A stretch of DNA of 64,000 bases. Origin: Catonia carolina. Taxonomy: Eukaryota; Arthropoda; Insecta; Hemiptera; Achilidae. This document shows positions 33,509 to 45,000 of the stretch, one piece after another. The stretch lies in contig JAQMRL010000007.1 of assembly GCA_035578175.1 (NCBI GenBank), positions 53,187,875 to 53,251,874 on the forward strand, given 5' to 3'. A program made the translations under genes and the position numbers. Every line of letters starts with the position of its first letter. Within the stretch, counting starts at the first letter, position 1. Under the pieces are notes generated by a model. The model was not told the DNA's origin. It searched no databases and saw only the letters and a program-made list of their open reading frames with translations.

Positions 33509-35141
33509 AGTATTCTATTATCTTATGTTCCCAGCCAATTACCGGAATAACGAATATTAGTCTAAATACTTAATTAAAGTAAACAATCACGAATAAAAAT
33601 CTTTTACACCTTCTCCGCAGCCAAACGGTGAGCGAAGTTTAGTTTTTAGCTATTCTAAGCATAAAGAAGGTCACGGGTTCGATGGTAGGTCTGGGCTGAG
33701 GCAACACGGATAATACTGAAATTTACCGATAACTCCCAAAATACCAACGTAGAGAAAAATACAAAGTAGTCGCTAATGACTGCGGATGTTGATGCTGATT
33801 TAATTATGTACAGTACTTACCAAAAATCCGTGATGAGAAGTGTTCCCGAAATTAAAAACAAAACTTCATATGTGATAGGCTACAGGGCTACTTTATTTAA
33901 ATATAGACTGCACAAATAATTTAATGTACATAAACTTAAAATAATGAAACAAGTAAAAAAGGAAGAAAATAAAATTTAATGTAATTTAAAAAAATTGTCT
34001 ATCATACAGTAACTATTTGCTTCTCATTTCCTAGAGAATATATTTGTCTACTATCATTTCAGGGAAGGTGATTCTTCCGTTACAACCGGATTCCATTTTC
34101 GTTACATCAGACTGCAATATGTTAATGACATATAAAACCAACCAAATTTTCTAATTTCATACGTTAGGTACACTACCGGATTTTCATTACAACCCACTCC
34201 ATTAAAACCTTATTTTTCTGTATTTATAATTCTCTAAATCCTTTAACAGAATAAGAATTTTTGAAATCGGTAGAATAGTTTCTGAGATAATTTCATATAC
34301 ACAAATAAAAGTTAATTCTTTAATAGTATAGAACCGGAATGTAATTAAATAATTTTTTTACAGAAGAAGACTTAATTAAGCACTTAATTACGAGTTAAAT
34401 ATGCCAGGAAAACAAACAGTTCGATTAAACATTCCTGTTCAAAGATCATAGATACTAAAACGAATTTTTGTTAACGAAGTTATTGTTTTCTTTGTGTGTA
34501 TAGAAAACAATATTGATTTGACATTATTTTAATTATAATTTTACTTAAGAAGATAAATAAGTTATGTTAACTCATTAATTGTAGCAAAAGTATTATTAAA
34601 CATATTGAACAAAAATTCTTTTACTGTATTTAGAACAAAGACCGTTTTTTATTATGTCTGATTTAGTTCAGATAGTAATTAAAAGTTTACAAATATCCAG
34701 AAACAGATAAATAAGAGAGACAATTTATTAGGGTATACACTAGTTATATAAAACGTAAGATGATTGGTTGCTTCAAAATTTCCAAAACTCCTAGCACGTT
34801 TTTAAAAGGGAAAGTCTTATTTCATTATTTTTCCCACAATTTTACATTCCATTATGTACGAGGGGCAATCAGAACGTAGTAACACCAGCTTATATTTCTT
34901 ATTCTAGGAAAAATACGTTTGATTAGGCTGCATAAATCCAGTTTCTTGCAAGTTGGAGAGAAAAAATTAGAGAAGTTAAAAAAGTCATTAAAGGCGGAAT
35001 ACCGTCAACCACAAAAAAAGTAAAAGTGACTCCATACGAGAACAAATTCAATTGGGAAATAGAGCTAACTTTTCCAATGAAAAATTTTTTAAGAATAAAC
35101 TAATAAGTTGAAACACAAAAAATGAATATATTCAGGGTGAT
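33509..35141. other. Mostly unassigned; tRNA-SINE head remnant
   Basis: Near 33668-33706 AGGTCACGGGTTCGATGG followed by GTCTGGGCTGAGG looks like the B-box end of another tRNA-derived SINE head (compare 47640). Words ACCGGATT(T)TCATTACAACC near 34195 suggest a pogo-like end. No gene seen. Confidence 0.35.
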
Positions 35142-35144
35142 TCA

Positions 35145-35584
35145 AGAAAGGTTTTTTTTACCGGCGATTGGTGAGCTCACCCTACAGGCCAAAAGAAAGA
35201 AAAATATTTATGTAAACATAAGTCCTAAAACGGTTTTGTAACGAGTTCCGGCTACCGAAAGATTTCGTTTGGAACTCAGTACCCTCGGTGTAATGAAGAC
35301 TTGCTGAAATTCTAAGAAAGTAAATTAAGCGGTAAATTCAATTGTTTCTCATGGTTTTTTACCTGACAATTCGAATAGAACTGGTCATACAGCTGAACAT
35401 CTCTTGGTTTTTAAGATATTCGACGTAAAATAGAAAAAAACTGTGCCTAAAACACGTTTTTTAGGTTTGAACTGCTGTTTAAACTCTGTTTAATTAGTCA
35501 TTAAACTCTGTTTAATGACTAATAAATACATAAAAGTTAAAAAAACTAGTAAAAAATGTAATTCTGAACAAATTGGTATAAAAT
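35145..35584 (+). mobile_element. Relative of the fold-back MITE, one arm
   Basis: Starts CAGGGTGATTCAAGAAAGG and follows the same order as the arm of the element at 1305: TATGTAAACATAAGTCCTA, GAAAGATTTCG, AATTCAATTGTTTCTCATGG and a GTCATACAGCTGAA-type block. The second arm is absent; family B sequence begins at about 35585. Confidence 0.6.
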
Positions 35585-36376
35585 ACGGCAAGAAACAACC
35601 AAAACCGGAAATACACGTTTTCTGGCCCCGTGTACCCAAAAAACATGTTTTTAGCGATTACTTTGTGTGCGTGAAGAAAATATCTCAAAAACGGATTAAC
35701 GAACGGAGTTGGAACTTGAAACTTACGTTATATAAACTACGAAACTCGACAAAAATATTTTCATAAAAGTTAGTTTATCGGAAGTAGTAGTTTATTCGTG
35801 CAATTTTCTCAAAAATGGCTGCTATGATTTTGTTTAAAATTGCCGTATCTACTACATTTTTTATTCTCTACAAGATAAGGTTAGTGCCATGTCCGCTGAA
35901 ATTCTTGGGAAAGCGGTGCTCTCGAGGTACATTTTTTTAAAAACTGCGGCCTTAATATCTTTTTATGACAAAAATGTAGGCCTATATAATTAAAGTTATA
36001 TGAAATTACGAAACCTACAGCTTTTATTTTAAGCGGTTTTTTCCACAACGCTTTGTAAAACTTCAAATAGGGATTTTCTGTATCTTGCTCATTAAAATCG
36101 GTAAAAATGAGATTTTTTAGATTGTGGCCTTAGTATGCATTTACGACAAAAGTGTAGGCTATATAATTAAAGTTATAGAAATTTAAAAAATCTACAACTC
36201 TTATTTCAAGGATTTTTTCAACATAGCCTAATTTAGCGTCAATTAGCAATTTTCCGTATTTTTAAGTTCTACAGATTGATTTTCATTTTGCAACATTCAC
36301 TCACGATTAAATACAGGTTATGTTTTTCATTATTTCCATTGGCAAGAGAAAGTTGTGTGAGTGTTTCACACCAGAT
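35585..36376 (+). mobile_element. Old family B copy
   Basis: Diverged copy without the GT microsatellite. In order: ACACGTTTTCTGGCCCC, AAAAAACATGTTTTTAGCG, GGAAGTAGTAGTTTATTCG, CTCTACAAGATAAGG, then GGCAAGAGAAAGTTGTGTGA and the stem-loop with CACACCAGA. Its 3' terminus is well preserved. Confidence 0.8.
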
Positions 36377-36952
36377 ATTTTGATTATATTTTGTTATTAT
36401 GCAAATTTTTTGGGTAATCCGAACATCACGAAATCTAAGTAACTAGTCAAATCAAAGAAACTAGTAGGTCCCTCTGTCCCAATCAGTTCGGATTGTCGGA
36501 GCTGTGCATTTAAAAACAAAAATGCAACTTAATATGTTAAGTAAATTATTATTATTTTAAAATTACAAAATTATGAACCAGGTCGATTTTTTCAAATAGT
36601 AAAAGATATGCATTACGATAACGCCGAAAATTGTTGATTCCTGTTATTGTGGAATCCAAAAAAAAACTTTAAAAGTTTTTTGAGACTAGTTTAAGGGTGT
36701 GGACCAACAGCAGTTACTGGCGTTTACTTTTGTCTTTGCATTAAAAATTCGGGCCACACCCCTGTGACGTATTGTTTGAGAATTTATGATGTTTTGTCTC
36801 TCTTCAGTACCTATGATTATGGCCTACAAGCCTACTACTAACTGATCATTTTTTCTTAAGAACCAAACATACACCCCATTGTGTCCTTTTACATAAACAT
36901 TTCGATTCAAAATATAGAATGAATACCTGACCACCCTGGTGTCAGTTCATAG

Positions 36953-37929
36953 CAGGGGCGGACTGGAGTAAGGTCATTCGGTACAATCACCAAAGAACCT
37001 CGCGATTCGAAAATAAAAAATAAAATTTGAATCAAAATATTTTTCAACGACCACTATTCCTACAACGTAAAAAGTAAAGTCAATAAAAAAATTAACTATC
37101 AGAAGATATTTCCTGACTAATTTTATGATTTTATTTGATTTATTTAAAATTTTGTAAGAAGTAGCCTAAATATATTGAAATACAAATACATAATAATGAA
37201 ATTTGGAATATATCGAATGTTTATTAAATCTGCTCTCGCGGAAAAATTTGTCCAATCAAATATTCTACAACGACTACTATTCCAACAACGTAAAAATAGC
37301 AAGCCTGTTAAAATGCTAAGTATAAGACCGTATTGTTGTTGATTAAAAGAAACTGAAAAAAACAATTTTTCATTTTTTGCGATTTTCTCAAAAAGTCCAC
37401 AACAAATTTTTTGAAAATTGCCTCATTTACTTCATTTTTTGTGCTCTACAAGGTAGGATAAATGGCATTTCTTCATATCATCTGAAATTCGTGGGAAGGC
37501 TGTGCTCACGTGGTAAAAAATTGTTTTTTTAAGATTGCGGCCTTAATATGCACTTTACAGCAAAAGTAAACATAATCATACTGTTGTAGAAAATTAAAAA
37601 CCCTAAACTTTTATTTCAAGCATTTTTTCTATAGAACTTAGTTTAGCGTCAATTATTGATTTTCCGTATTTTTAAGTCGAACAGAAGTTGATTTTTATTA
37701 GCGACCTTCACTCATGATTAAAATTAGGTTTGTTTTTCAATTTACATTATTCACTCGTAATAAAACCTATGTTATATTTTTCAATATTTACATTGACAAG
37801 TAAAAGCCTTGAGTGTTTCAAATTATATTTTTTCAAAAAAATAAGACGGTTTAAAGTATACTGAAGGGGTATTTTTGGGCCGCCTATGCTAAAATCACCG
37901 GACTGCCTCAACTCCCAATTCCACCTCTG
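36953..37929. mobile_element. hAT-like non-autonomous element
   Basis: The left end CAGGGGCGGACTGG and the right end, complement of CAGAGGTGGAATTGG, are typical hAT-type termini. The flanking 8-mers GTTCATAG (36945-36952) and GTTGAGAG (37930-37937) match at 6 of 8 positions, as for a decayed 8-bp hAT duplication. The interior has no transposase. It contains a diverged family B segment (37372-37835) and a local repeat of an ACGACTACTATTCCAACAAC-type word at about 37047 and 37267. Confidence 0.6.
37372..37835 (+). mobile_element. Old family B 3' portion inside hAT-like element
   Basis: TTTGCGATTTTCTCAAAAA, CTCTACAAGGTAGGATAAATG, TTAATATGCACTTTA and CACTCATGATTAAAATTAGG follow the family B order; the terminus is degraded to GAGTGTTTCAAATTAT. 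Confidence 0.65.
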
Positions 37930-38210
37930 GTTGAGAGTGTATCCTCTTGCTAAGAATCTGTGGTAGATCCTTATCTATTACAAGGATTCGGACAGTTTTC
38001 TCGTACCATTGCTATAGTCACTTGAGTCACGAGTTTGCCCTTGTTTGCAACGAGGGGTAAAGGGGGAAAACATCAGTGCGCATACTTAACTTCAGTACGA
38101 CAAACATAACAACTTATACTAGGCCTATATCTAAAGCATATACAGTATATGGCGGAACCTTTTGTAGGTTAACTGTACGAATATAACTGTTTGTTACCGT
38201 AATCACAAAT

Positions 38211-38540
38211 GTCGGTTTCTCGAAAACGTGGTCGAACTATTCACAGTGCTGAACGCAATGTAATAAAATGTGAAGTTGAAGCTAAACAAAAATGCCTATC
38301 CGTGCCTCTTAACAAAAGCCGTGAGCTAGCGGTTAACTAGTGTGATTCTTTTTTTTACAATTCGAAAAATAAAAAAGGAAATTAAGGACGTGAAGAAGCT
38401 ATTCTTTAACAATTTTGTTGACACCTGGTAAAAAAAGAAAACGGTTAGGTAGATACTAGAGAGACTGATAATGAAAACGCCGATGACAGCAACAGTAAAG
38501 AAGACGATTCATTTGTAATTACAGTAAATCAAACATTTCT
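38211..38540 (+). pseudogene. N-terminal fragment of a DNA-transposon protein
   Basis: A frame opens MSVSRKRGRTIHSAERNVIK, continues CEVEAKQKCLSVPLNKS and stops after about 44 codons. In shifted frames it goes on with STIRKIKKEIKDVKK-like and TW-KKKTVR-like pieces. A basic RKRGR start, a conserved Leu-Ser-Val-Pro-Leu and Thr-Ile-Arg-Lys-Ile-Lys-Lys-Glu then a KK-R block is a pattern I recall from aphid and other hemipteran DDE transposase N-termini (DNA-binding part). No catalytic region was found. Could be another transposon class. Confidence 0.4.
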
Positions 38541-39989
38541 AGTCATGTAATTAAGTTATAAGCAATATTACAGGTCATATTTATTTCTTATAACGTTTAT
38601 GAAGAAAACATTTTCTTGGAATAAACCACAGCTTACAAAATGTATCTAGAAACAGCACGGTAGTGAAATTTACGAGTAGTGTCTCACTGTTGAGGTTGGC
38701 AGCACTGCAAATATTTCACTGCTCTTCCTCACAACCCATACATACGCAAAGGCAATTTCGTGACTTCAGTATCTATACAAGACAAAACACTAGAGACAGA
38801 AAACTTTGCACACTCGTGAATTTAGAATACTAGACACAATTGTAGGAGTAGCCTCGCGGTAATCCGGTACATAGCCTATAGGACAGCCTTATAGCTGAAT
38901 TATCGATAATCATGGATTAGTGGAAATGAACATGAAATGTGGGAAAACTACACTTATATTAGGTATATTTTTCAAATAAAAAGACAAAAATTATACATAT
39001 CTGTTGTATATTTCACTTTTAGTTAATGAATAAACATAAAAGTAAAATAAAACCCACAGACAACAATAAAACATTATTTACACGATAAAATACAACAATA
39101 AAAAAATCAACTGTAATGTTTGCTATAATTTTTATATTTGTAAAACCACCAGATCGTTCAGGAAGAGGTTTTTGAACTCTATTATAATTACAAAAAGGGA
39201 AACATAAATTTTTCCAATGTTACCGAACACCAAGGTGTTTAATTAAAAAATCACAATAAGCAACACAAAACATTAATTGAAAATATTGGAGACCAATAAT
39301 AATAAAGATGTTCATATATTGGAAAAGTATGACAAACACAAATTTAAAAAGAAGTTTAAATTATTAATTATGCAAACAGAATACGAAAATATCGACCTAA
39401 TTGGGTTGGCAGAACTGACTTGGTAAATTTATATTATAAAATTAATGGATAAATTTATTCCTGTAATTGTCATTACATAAAAAGGAGGTTAATGTCTCTG
39501 AAAAATAAATGTTTAAACGTGTAATTGTAAAAATTATAATAATCTGACGATGTGGTAACACCGGGTAAGCGCTACTCAATCGATAAAATGTTTTTACATA
39601 TTCTTTGAACGCTCTGGTTTTTTTGATGTCTTTATTTATAATAAATAAAATAAAAATAAAAGTTCTTCAAACGGTGGATTTGCTATAATCTTTAGTAAAT
39701 TAATAAAAGTAAAATAATATTATACAGCAGCAGATACTAACAGTCATCAACTTCCGCTCGTCGATTTTTTCCTACCCGACCCGTCTATTGCTGTGCAATT
39801 TCAAAGACCGACGGATTACGTCGATTCTACTCTACATAAAAAATAAGATCAAATAGAATATATAAACAAAACAAATTAATGTTTATAAATTTTTGAGGCA
39901 TGATCTCTTTTTCAGGTGTTGAAGGTAAGACAATGTAGTGTCTATTGTCCCCTGTGCTCCGATTCTGTTTTACAAAGTGAATACAGACT
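38541..39989. other. No recognised feature
   Basis: AT-rich DNA between two transposase remnants; no motif found. Part may be decayed transposon body belonging to the hAT fragment downstream. Confidence 0.3.
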
Positions 39990-40291
39990 ATGGTACATCC
40001 ATATTCAACAATATTCAATTCGAGCAATGATTTAGAGATGCTGGATGTTTTAGAAAATTTTAACAAGATATGTTTTCCGAATATTCATCATTTGTTGAAC
40101 ATACTTGCAACAATTCCCGTGACTATATGTAGCGTACAGTGGTCAATTTCTACCATTAAAAGAATTAAAACAATTCAAAGAAATAATATGGGAGATAAAA
40201 GACTGAGTAATTGGGTTCTGATTAAAGTGATGGTATCCTGATATATTGAATGATATTTTGGCGAGACCTTCAAATCGTAGATTGGTGCTTT
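39990..40291 (+). pseudogene. hAT transposase C-terminal dimerisation domain fragment
   Basis: From about residue 28 the frame reads FPNIHHLLNILATIPVTICS, then VQWSISTIKRIKTIQRNNMG, then DKRLSNWVLI. This is the hAT-type C-terminal (dimerisation) region, where the usual text is Leu-x2-Leu-Ala-x2-Pro-Val-(Thr)-x-Cys-Ser-x2-(Arg)-x-Phe-Ser-x-Leu-(Lys/Arg). A frameshift near 40230 leads into YPDILNDILARPSNRRLVL and a stop near 40290. The RNase H-like catalytic core is missing. It resembles the large ZMYM/52-kDa-repressor-like hAT group of insects. Confidence 0.75.
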
Positions 40292-40644
40292 AACTAATTT
40301 GATTAACGTAATGATCTAGTTGAAAGAAGTGGATGATAAAACATAAAAAGCCGAAAATATAACAAATAAATAAACAACTTAAAATTGAAAATATTTTTAA
40401 ACACACACATTACATCTCATTTGCTACGTATTTTGGCAGTCCTAATCTGCGTAACGTGCGAAAGGAAAAGTTTTCAATTTTTACACACATACACACGCGC
40501 TAATTGCGCATGTACACACATATATATGCGTGTGTGTTTGCTTTTGTTACTATATTTTATTTTGCCCCTCCACCTAAAAAATTCTGGATACGTGCCTGTT
40601 TAATAACACTTTAACTGATGCAGATACGTAGATGTTTATTACCA

Positions 40645-40695
<51 letters not shown>

Positions 40696-40833
40696 TAAAA
40701 GGATAATATCTACGAAATTGTAGTTCATTCTGGAGAAAAAAGGTGTCACCTTGTCCACTGCAGAACATGCAATGAAGCCGTAGGCCTATACAGCCCCTTC
40801 ATCCACTAATATTTCCTTAATCCTTAATAAGTC
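40292..40833. other. No gene seen; TTA microsatellite
   Basis: A TTA trinucleotide tract occupies about 40647-40695. The ORF-like stretches beside it are low complexity. Confidence 0.5.
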
Positions 40834-41245
40834 TTTGGTAAGTATACTTACCACTGGCAATAAGGTCGATTTTATTTAAAATAAGCTATTCAGTTGGACC
40901 TTGTTGGTATTTTATGGTTTTATAGATTTTTTCTGGTAAGTAGGCTATTCAGATTTTGAAATTAGCACGCAGCGACCATTTGCTTCGTGAGTAGCACGAA
41001 TGTGGTAAGGATTCATAACAGCGTATGCTACCGTGTTGTTTTTTTGCTACTTTTGTACAGTGCTTAGAAAACTCGATTTTTTTACGGGAAAGCAAGCATT
41101 CATGCTAATATAAAGTTAAGATAAGCTATTCTATAATTTGTTGGTGTATTGGACAACAAGTTGTTTTAATAAGAATTCTCACCTCTAAACATTATGTGAT
41201 TTCCATTTCCATAAACGTTCCTTGGTAAGTTTACTTACCAGGGCT
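40834..41245. repeat. Paired palindromes, possible MITE
   Basis: GGTAAGTATACTTACC at about 40838 and GGTAAGTTTACTTACC at about 41224 are self-complementary words in similar flanks (CTTTGG/CCTTGG on the left, ACTGG/AGGG on the right). A third half-copy, CTGGTAAGTAGGC, is at about 40934. They may be the hairpin termini of a small element. Confidence 0.35.
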
Positions 41246-41780
41246 TAATATAAAAAATATATATATATATATATATATCTTACTGTTCTGTCACTAGAAA
41301 TACATTATTCAAATCCCTATGAAGCAAAATTTAAAATTTTTCAACATGTATATTTTCTGTAGTACTGCCCTATAAAGGGGTAAACTTTAGAAGTATAGCA
41401 TTTACGTCATATTACAACCAAATGGGTGAGTACTTATTACCTTCGTCAATCACAATTTTATTTAATATGTTTTTGTATGTGCACTACAATTTTTACAGAG
41501 TACCTATATAATCTACAAAGATAGCTGTACGCCTTGCTATGTTATATACGAATTGCGTTCATACCACGTAGAATTGAGAAACCTGATGCTGTCTGATGCG
41601 TAACATTTACGCTCTGTGTGAGATCGCTCCAGCGTTACGTACTCATAATTTACGTAATGCAAAACATCATTGTTTGTATTTCAATAATATGTATTATGAA
41701 TAATACTTAAAAGTGACACAATAACAGTTTTGAGGGGGAAAAGAGATTACAACAAGATACAGCCTTTTCATGTATTAGAC
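41246..41780. other. No gene seen; TA microsatellite
   Basis: A TA dinucleotide tract lies at about 41256-41278. No other supported feature. Confidence 0.45.
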
Positions 41781-41839
41781 TCTAAGGCGGGAATTCCCGC
41801 CATAATTTGCTTTTTATAAAAATGTTTACTTCTGACAGA

Positions 41840-42665
41840 GTAAACTATCTAAATTCGAAGGGGGCCGCGATAATTGTTCGTTGTTGAGAGAGTCTAATAC
41901 CCGAACAAATCAAATTTTTACTCCAACGCACAAAATTACAAATCCGAAGGGGACCGCGTTAATCATTGGTGTAAAGAATATTCATTGTATAACCTAAAGT
42001 TTCTGCCCATAACAGACAGGTGGAGTGTCAAATTATTTACACTCAATCTGTTCGTTGCAGGGAATAAATAGTTCTGTTTCTTCTCACATGGTCAGTCAGT
42101 TTAATGACTGAATCATTTAAGAGCAGAAGAGGTAGAGGTGTAAAAGACACTAATCAGAGTTATCTTCTTTGAAAGTAATGAATTTCATTATACAGCCAGA
42201 CCCTGTGGTGAATGAAGTGAAGGTGTCATTTGCAAGTGGAAAATATATGCTTTTCAGAGGGCCCGGCATGCTGATAAGCGTACTTTTCCATTCAGTGAGG
42301 AAGACATGGTAAACCACCTCACTCCTCGTTTTACTTAGTAAAACCTCTACAGGTTCAAACCGCCTTTCGGCTGAAGACCTAAACAACAACAACCTAAAGT
42401 TTACTGACCAAATAATCCTAATTTTTACTTCAACGTACAAAATTACAAATTCGAAGGGGACCACGATAATCGTCTGTTATAGAAATAGTTTAATTTCTAA
42501 ATAATTTTGAATTTTACTCCAATGCACAACATTACGAATTAGGAGAGGACCGCGATAATTGTTCGTCATAGACAAAAATTCAATATAAAGTGAATTTAAT
42601 TCCCAAATAATTCTTATTTTTACTCCAACAAAATTACAAATTCGAAGGTGGCCACGATAATTGTT
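41840..42665 (+). repeat. Tandem array of five ~90-105-bp units
   Basis: The word CGAAGGGGACCGCGATAATTG recurs in diverged form near 41858, 41946, 42453, 42543 and 42644. After removing the SINE inserted at 42003-42390 with its duplication, the spacings are about 88, 107, 90 and 101 bp. Each unit also has a TTTTACTCCAAC(G) word. The array runs into a pogo-like end at about 42670-42750, so it may be the body of a MITE. Confidence 0.75.
42003..42390 (+). repeat. SINE-like family A (copy 10)
   Basis: Inserted inside the tandem array. A perfect 12-bp direct repeat, AACCTAAAGTTT, lies at 41991-42002 and 42391-42402. This copy defines both ends of the family: CTGCCCATAACAGACAGG at the start and CTAAACAACAAC at the end. 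Confidence 0.95.
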
Positions 42666-42760
42666 AAGGTACCAGTCAATTCGTTCGTTATGAGAGGCTT
42701 TTGTTATAAAGAGGTTTGTTACAGAGAGAGTTCACTGTAACTTCAGTGGTTTTCTGTATA
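42666..42760 (-). repeat. pogo/Tigger-like terminal repeat
   Basis: On the minus strand: CAGTGAACTCTCTCTGTAAC, AAACCTCTTTATAAC, then CTCATAACGAACGAATTG. CAGT followed by repeated TATAAC(G)AAC words is typical of pogo/Tigger-type ends. Its partner is not certain. Confidence 0.45.
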
Positions 42761-43197
42761 CTACTCAATAGGTTAGTACATCCACACCCAGTTTATAAAA
42801 TACAAAAAAATCTGATGTGAAACACTCACACAACTTCCTCTTGCCAATGAAAATAATGACCAATATAACCTAACATTAGTAATAAAACATTAGAAATAAA
42901 CAAAATAAACTAACTCCAAAAAACATAATCTTATTTTAATCATGAGTGAAAGACGTAAAGTGAAAATAAACCTCAGTTTAGCTTAAAAATACGGAAAATC
43001 ACTCTTTCACACTAAACTAGACTCTGTAGAGAAAAATGCTCTAAATAAAAGTTGTAGATTTTTTAATTTCCTATAAATTTTATTATATATACACTTTTGT
43101 CGTAAAATGCATACTAAGGCCGAAATCTTAAAACAATCGATTTTTCACACGTTTTCGTGAGAAAAAAACAGAAAATTGCTAATTACCGCTAAACTAA

Positions 43198-43315
43198 GCG
43201 TTATACAAAAAAATGTTACAAATAAAAGTTCTTCTTCACTTCCAAGGATTAGGTTAGCGTTATACAAAAAAATGTTACAAATAAAAGTTCTTCTTCACTT
43301 CCAAGGATTAGGTTT
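43198..43315 (+). repeat. 59-bp tandem duplication across an insertion junction
   Basis: Two almost identical 59-bp units (43198-43256 and 43257-43315) each contain the host family B segment GCGTTATACAAAAAAATG..., the target word CAAATAAAAGTT and the inserted fragment's end CTTCTTCACTTCCAAGG. The duplication therefore happened after the insertion. Confidence 0.9.
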
Positions 43316-43671
43316 CTTGAACCTGTTCCGGTACCCATCTGTTCCTCGGTCGTCCTATATCTCTTCTTCCTGTAGGTTTGTAGTTTCTGGCGGCTTTTGG
43401 TATTCTATCGCCTGGCATGTGATTCAAATGGCTGCACCATCTGCTCCTGTTCTGCTTGATTTTGTCTAGCAACGGTAAAGCATTCAGTGTTTTTCTAATT
43501 TCTTCATTTCGTAGCCTATCTCTTCGGCTGCATCCATATACACTTCGTAAGAATCTCATTTCTGCAGCCTGGATTTTGCTGTCTACCTTTTTTATATGTA
43601 TCCAGGACTCACTGCCATACATCAAAGTAGGGACAGCAATTGTATCGTAAAACTTAAGTCTCGTATCTTTT
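43231..43671 (-). pseudogene. RTE-like reverse transcriptase C-terminal fragment inserted in family B
   Basis: The minus-strand frame of about 105 codons begins MMYGSESWIHIKKVDSKIQA, continues AEMRFLRSVYGCSRRDRLRN, EEIRKTLNALPLLDKIKQNR and ends RRDIGRPRNRWVPEQ. YGSE-x-W, RFLR, RD-x-LRNEEIR and GRRxxGRPRxRW are the C-terminal signature of arthropod endonuclease-reverse transcriptases. It is 5'-truncated (no palm domain). A 12-bp target duplication, CAAATAAAAGTT, is seen at about 43219-43230 and 43672-43683. The minus-strand 3' end is GAAG/GAA-rich. This frame is intact over its length, so the insertion is fairly young. Confidence 0.85.
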
Positions 43672-44062
43672 CAAATAAAAGTTGTAGAATTAAATTCTCT
43701 ACATTTTTTATTACATACATTTTTTTGCTAAAATGTATATTGAAGCTGTAATCTTAAAAAAAACATTTTTTTTACGTGACAGCCTCACCAAGAATTTCAG
43801 CAAACATGGCACCTACCCTATCTTGTAGAGCATAAAAAATTGAGTAAACCAGGCAATTTTTAAAAAAATCGTAGTACTAGTTTTTGAGAAATCGCAAGAA
43901 AGTGAAAAATTACACGAATAAACTACTACTTCCGGTTGACCGATTTTGATGAAAATGTTCGTATTGGGTCCGGTAGTGGTATGCAACTTAAGTTTCAAGT
44001 TTCAAGTTCGTACGATGTTCCGTTCTTGAGATATTCTGTTCACACACACACACACGCACGCA

Positions 44063-44113
<51 letters not shown>

Positions 44114-44449
44114 CAATCGCTAAAAACATGTTTTTTGGGTTCAGGGGGTCTGAAAACGTGTATATCCGGTGAAAACTTGATTTCTAAAAATCGACATGAA
44201 AACAGTACTTCCCTTTCTATACATTCATATAGGCAAGAGAAAGTAAAAATATTTCAAAATTTATTTCAGCCCCAAAGATAGAGGTTGAACTTAAAGAAAT
44301 AGGGTTTTCGTAGAAACATTTTATTTGCAATCTCTAAACTTATAAACTTAAACTCGCTGTTCAAATTAATAATTAAATTATCCCCTATGATATGTCAGAA
44401 CCATTTTTAAATATTTCCTTAAAAATTATTTTAAAAAATTTGGAAAAAA

Positions 44450-45000
44450 AATTCCCTTTCATGAGACGACGCGTTTCATGGTTGATGGCAACTTTTGGAA
44501 AGCTTACCTTTGATTCATCGCAATAACCGTTTGTGATTTCTGTGTCTACTCTTTAAGAACAATCGAAGAGACTACCTTTGTTTCCAAATTCCGTGTTGAT
44601 TTGTTAAATTCCGGTCAATACCAGAACATCAAACCCAATGATTTCTGTATCTACTTTTAAAGAGAAATCAAATGACACTATTTGTTTCCTAATTCCGACT
44701 TTGATTTCTTGACTCCGGTTTTGGGCCGCTTACGGTCGAAACCCGAACTTCAAATCCAATTTCAGCCGACTACCTTTTTGTGTAGAGTGCGAATCCGAAA
44801 ACCGGTTGTTGCTATTTCTCGTAATTTCTGATTTTGATTTGTTGACTTCTGGTTTTGGGCCACTTCCGGTCAAAACCGGTACTTCAAACTCAATTTCGGT
44901 CGACTAACTTTGTGTGTGGATTACAAATCCGTAAACCGGTTGTTTTTAACTCTTGCAGTTTCTGACATCTGGGTGTGACGGACAGACAGACGGACTAAGA
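44450..45000 (+). repeat. Family D repeat with internal tandem units, copy 2
   Basis: Same order as 15560-16120: AGACGACGCGTTTCATGG, CTACTCTTTAAGA-type unit starts (44545, 44649), repeated CCACTTCCGGTCAAAACCGG words and a closing GACATCTGGGTGTGACGGA followed by CAGACAGACGGACT. Confidence 0.75.

Larger units (their letters stand above)
42811..44244 (-). mobile_element. Family B (HINE-like) element, copy B7, interrupted
   Basis: Inverted copy with both ends preserved, split by a 5'-truncated retrotransposon fragment (about 43231-43671) and a 59-bp duplication. The CA microsatellite is at 44041-44110. The interrupted reading resumes exactly at the family word AATAAAAGTTGTAGA. Confidence 0.88.

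Noticed and set aside
40647..40695. TTA tract suggesting a CRISPR-like or satellite array
   Set aside because: It is a simple trinucleotide microsatellite without spacers or higher-order units; no CRISPR array exists in the window.
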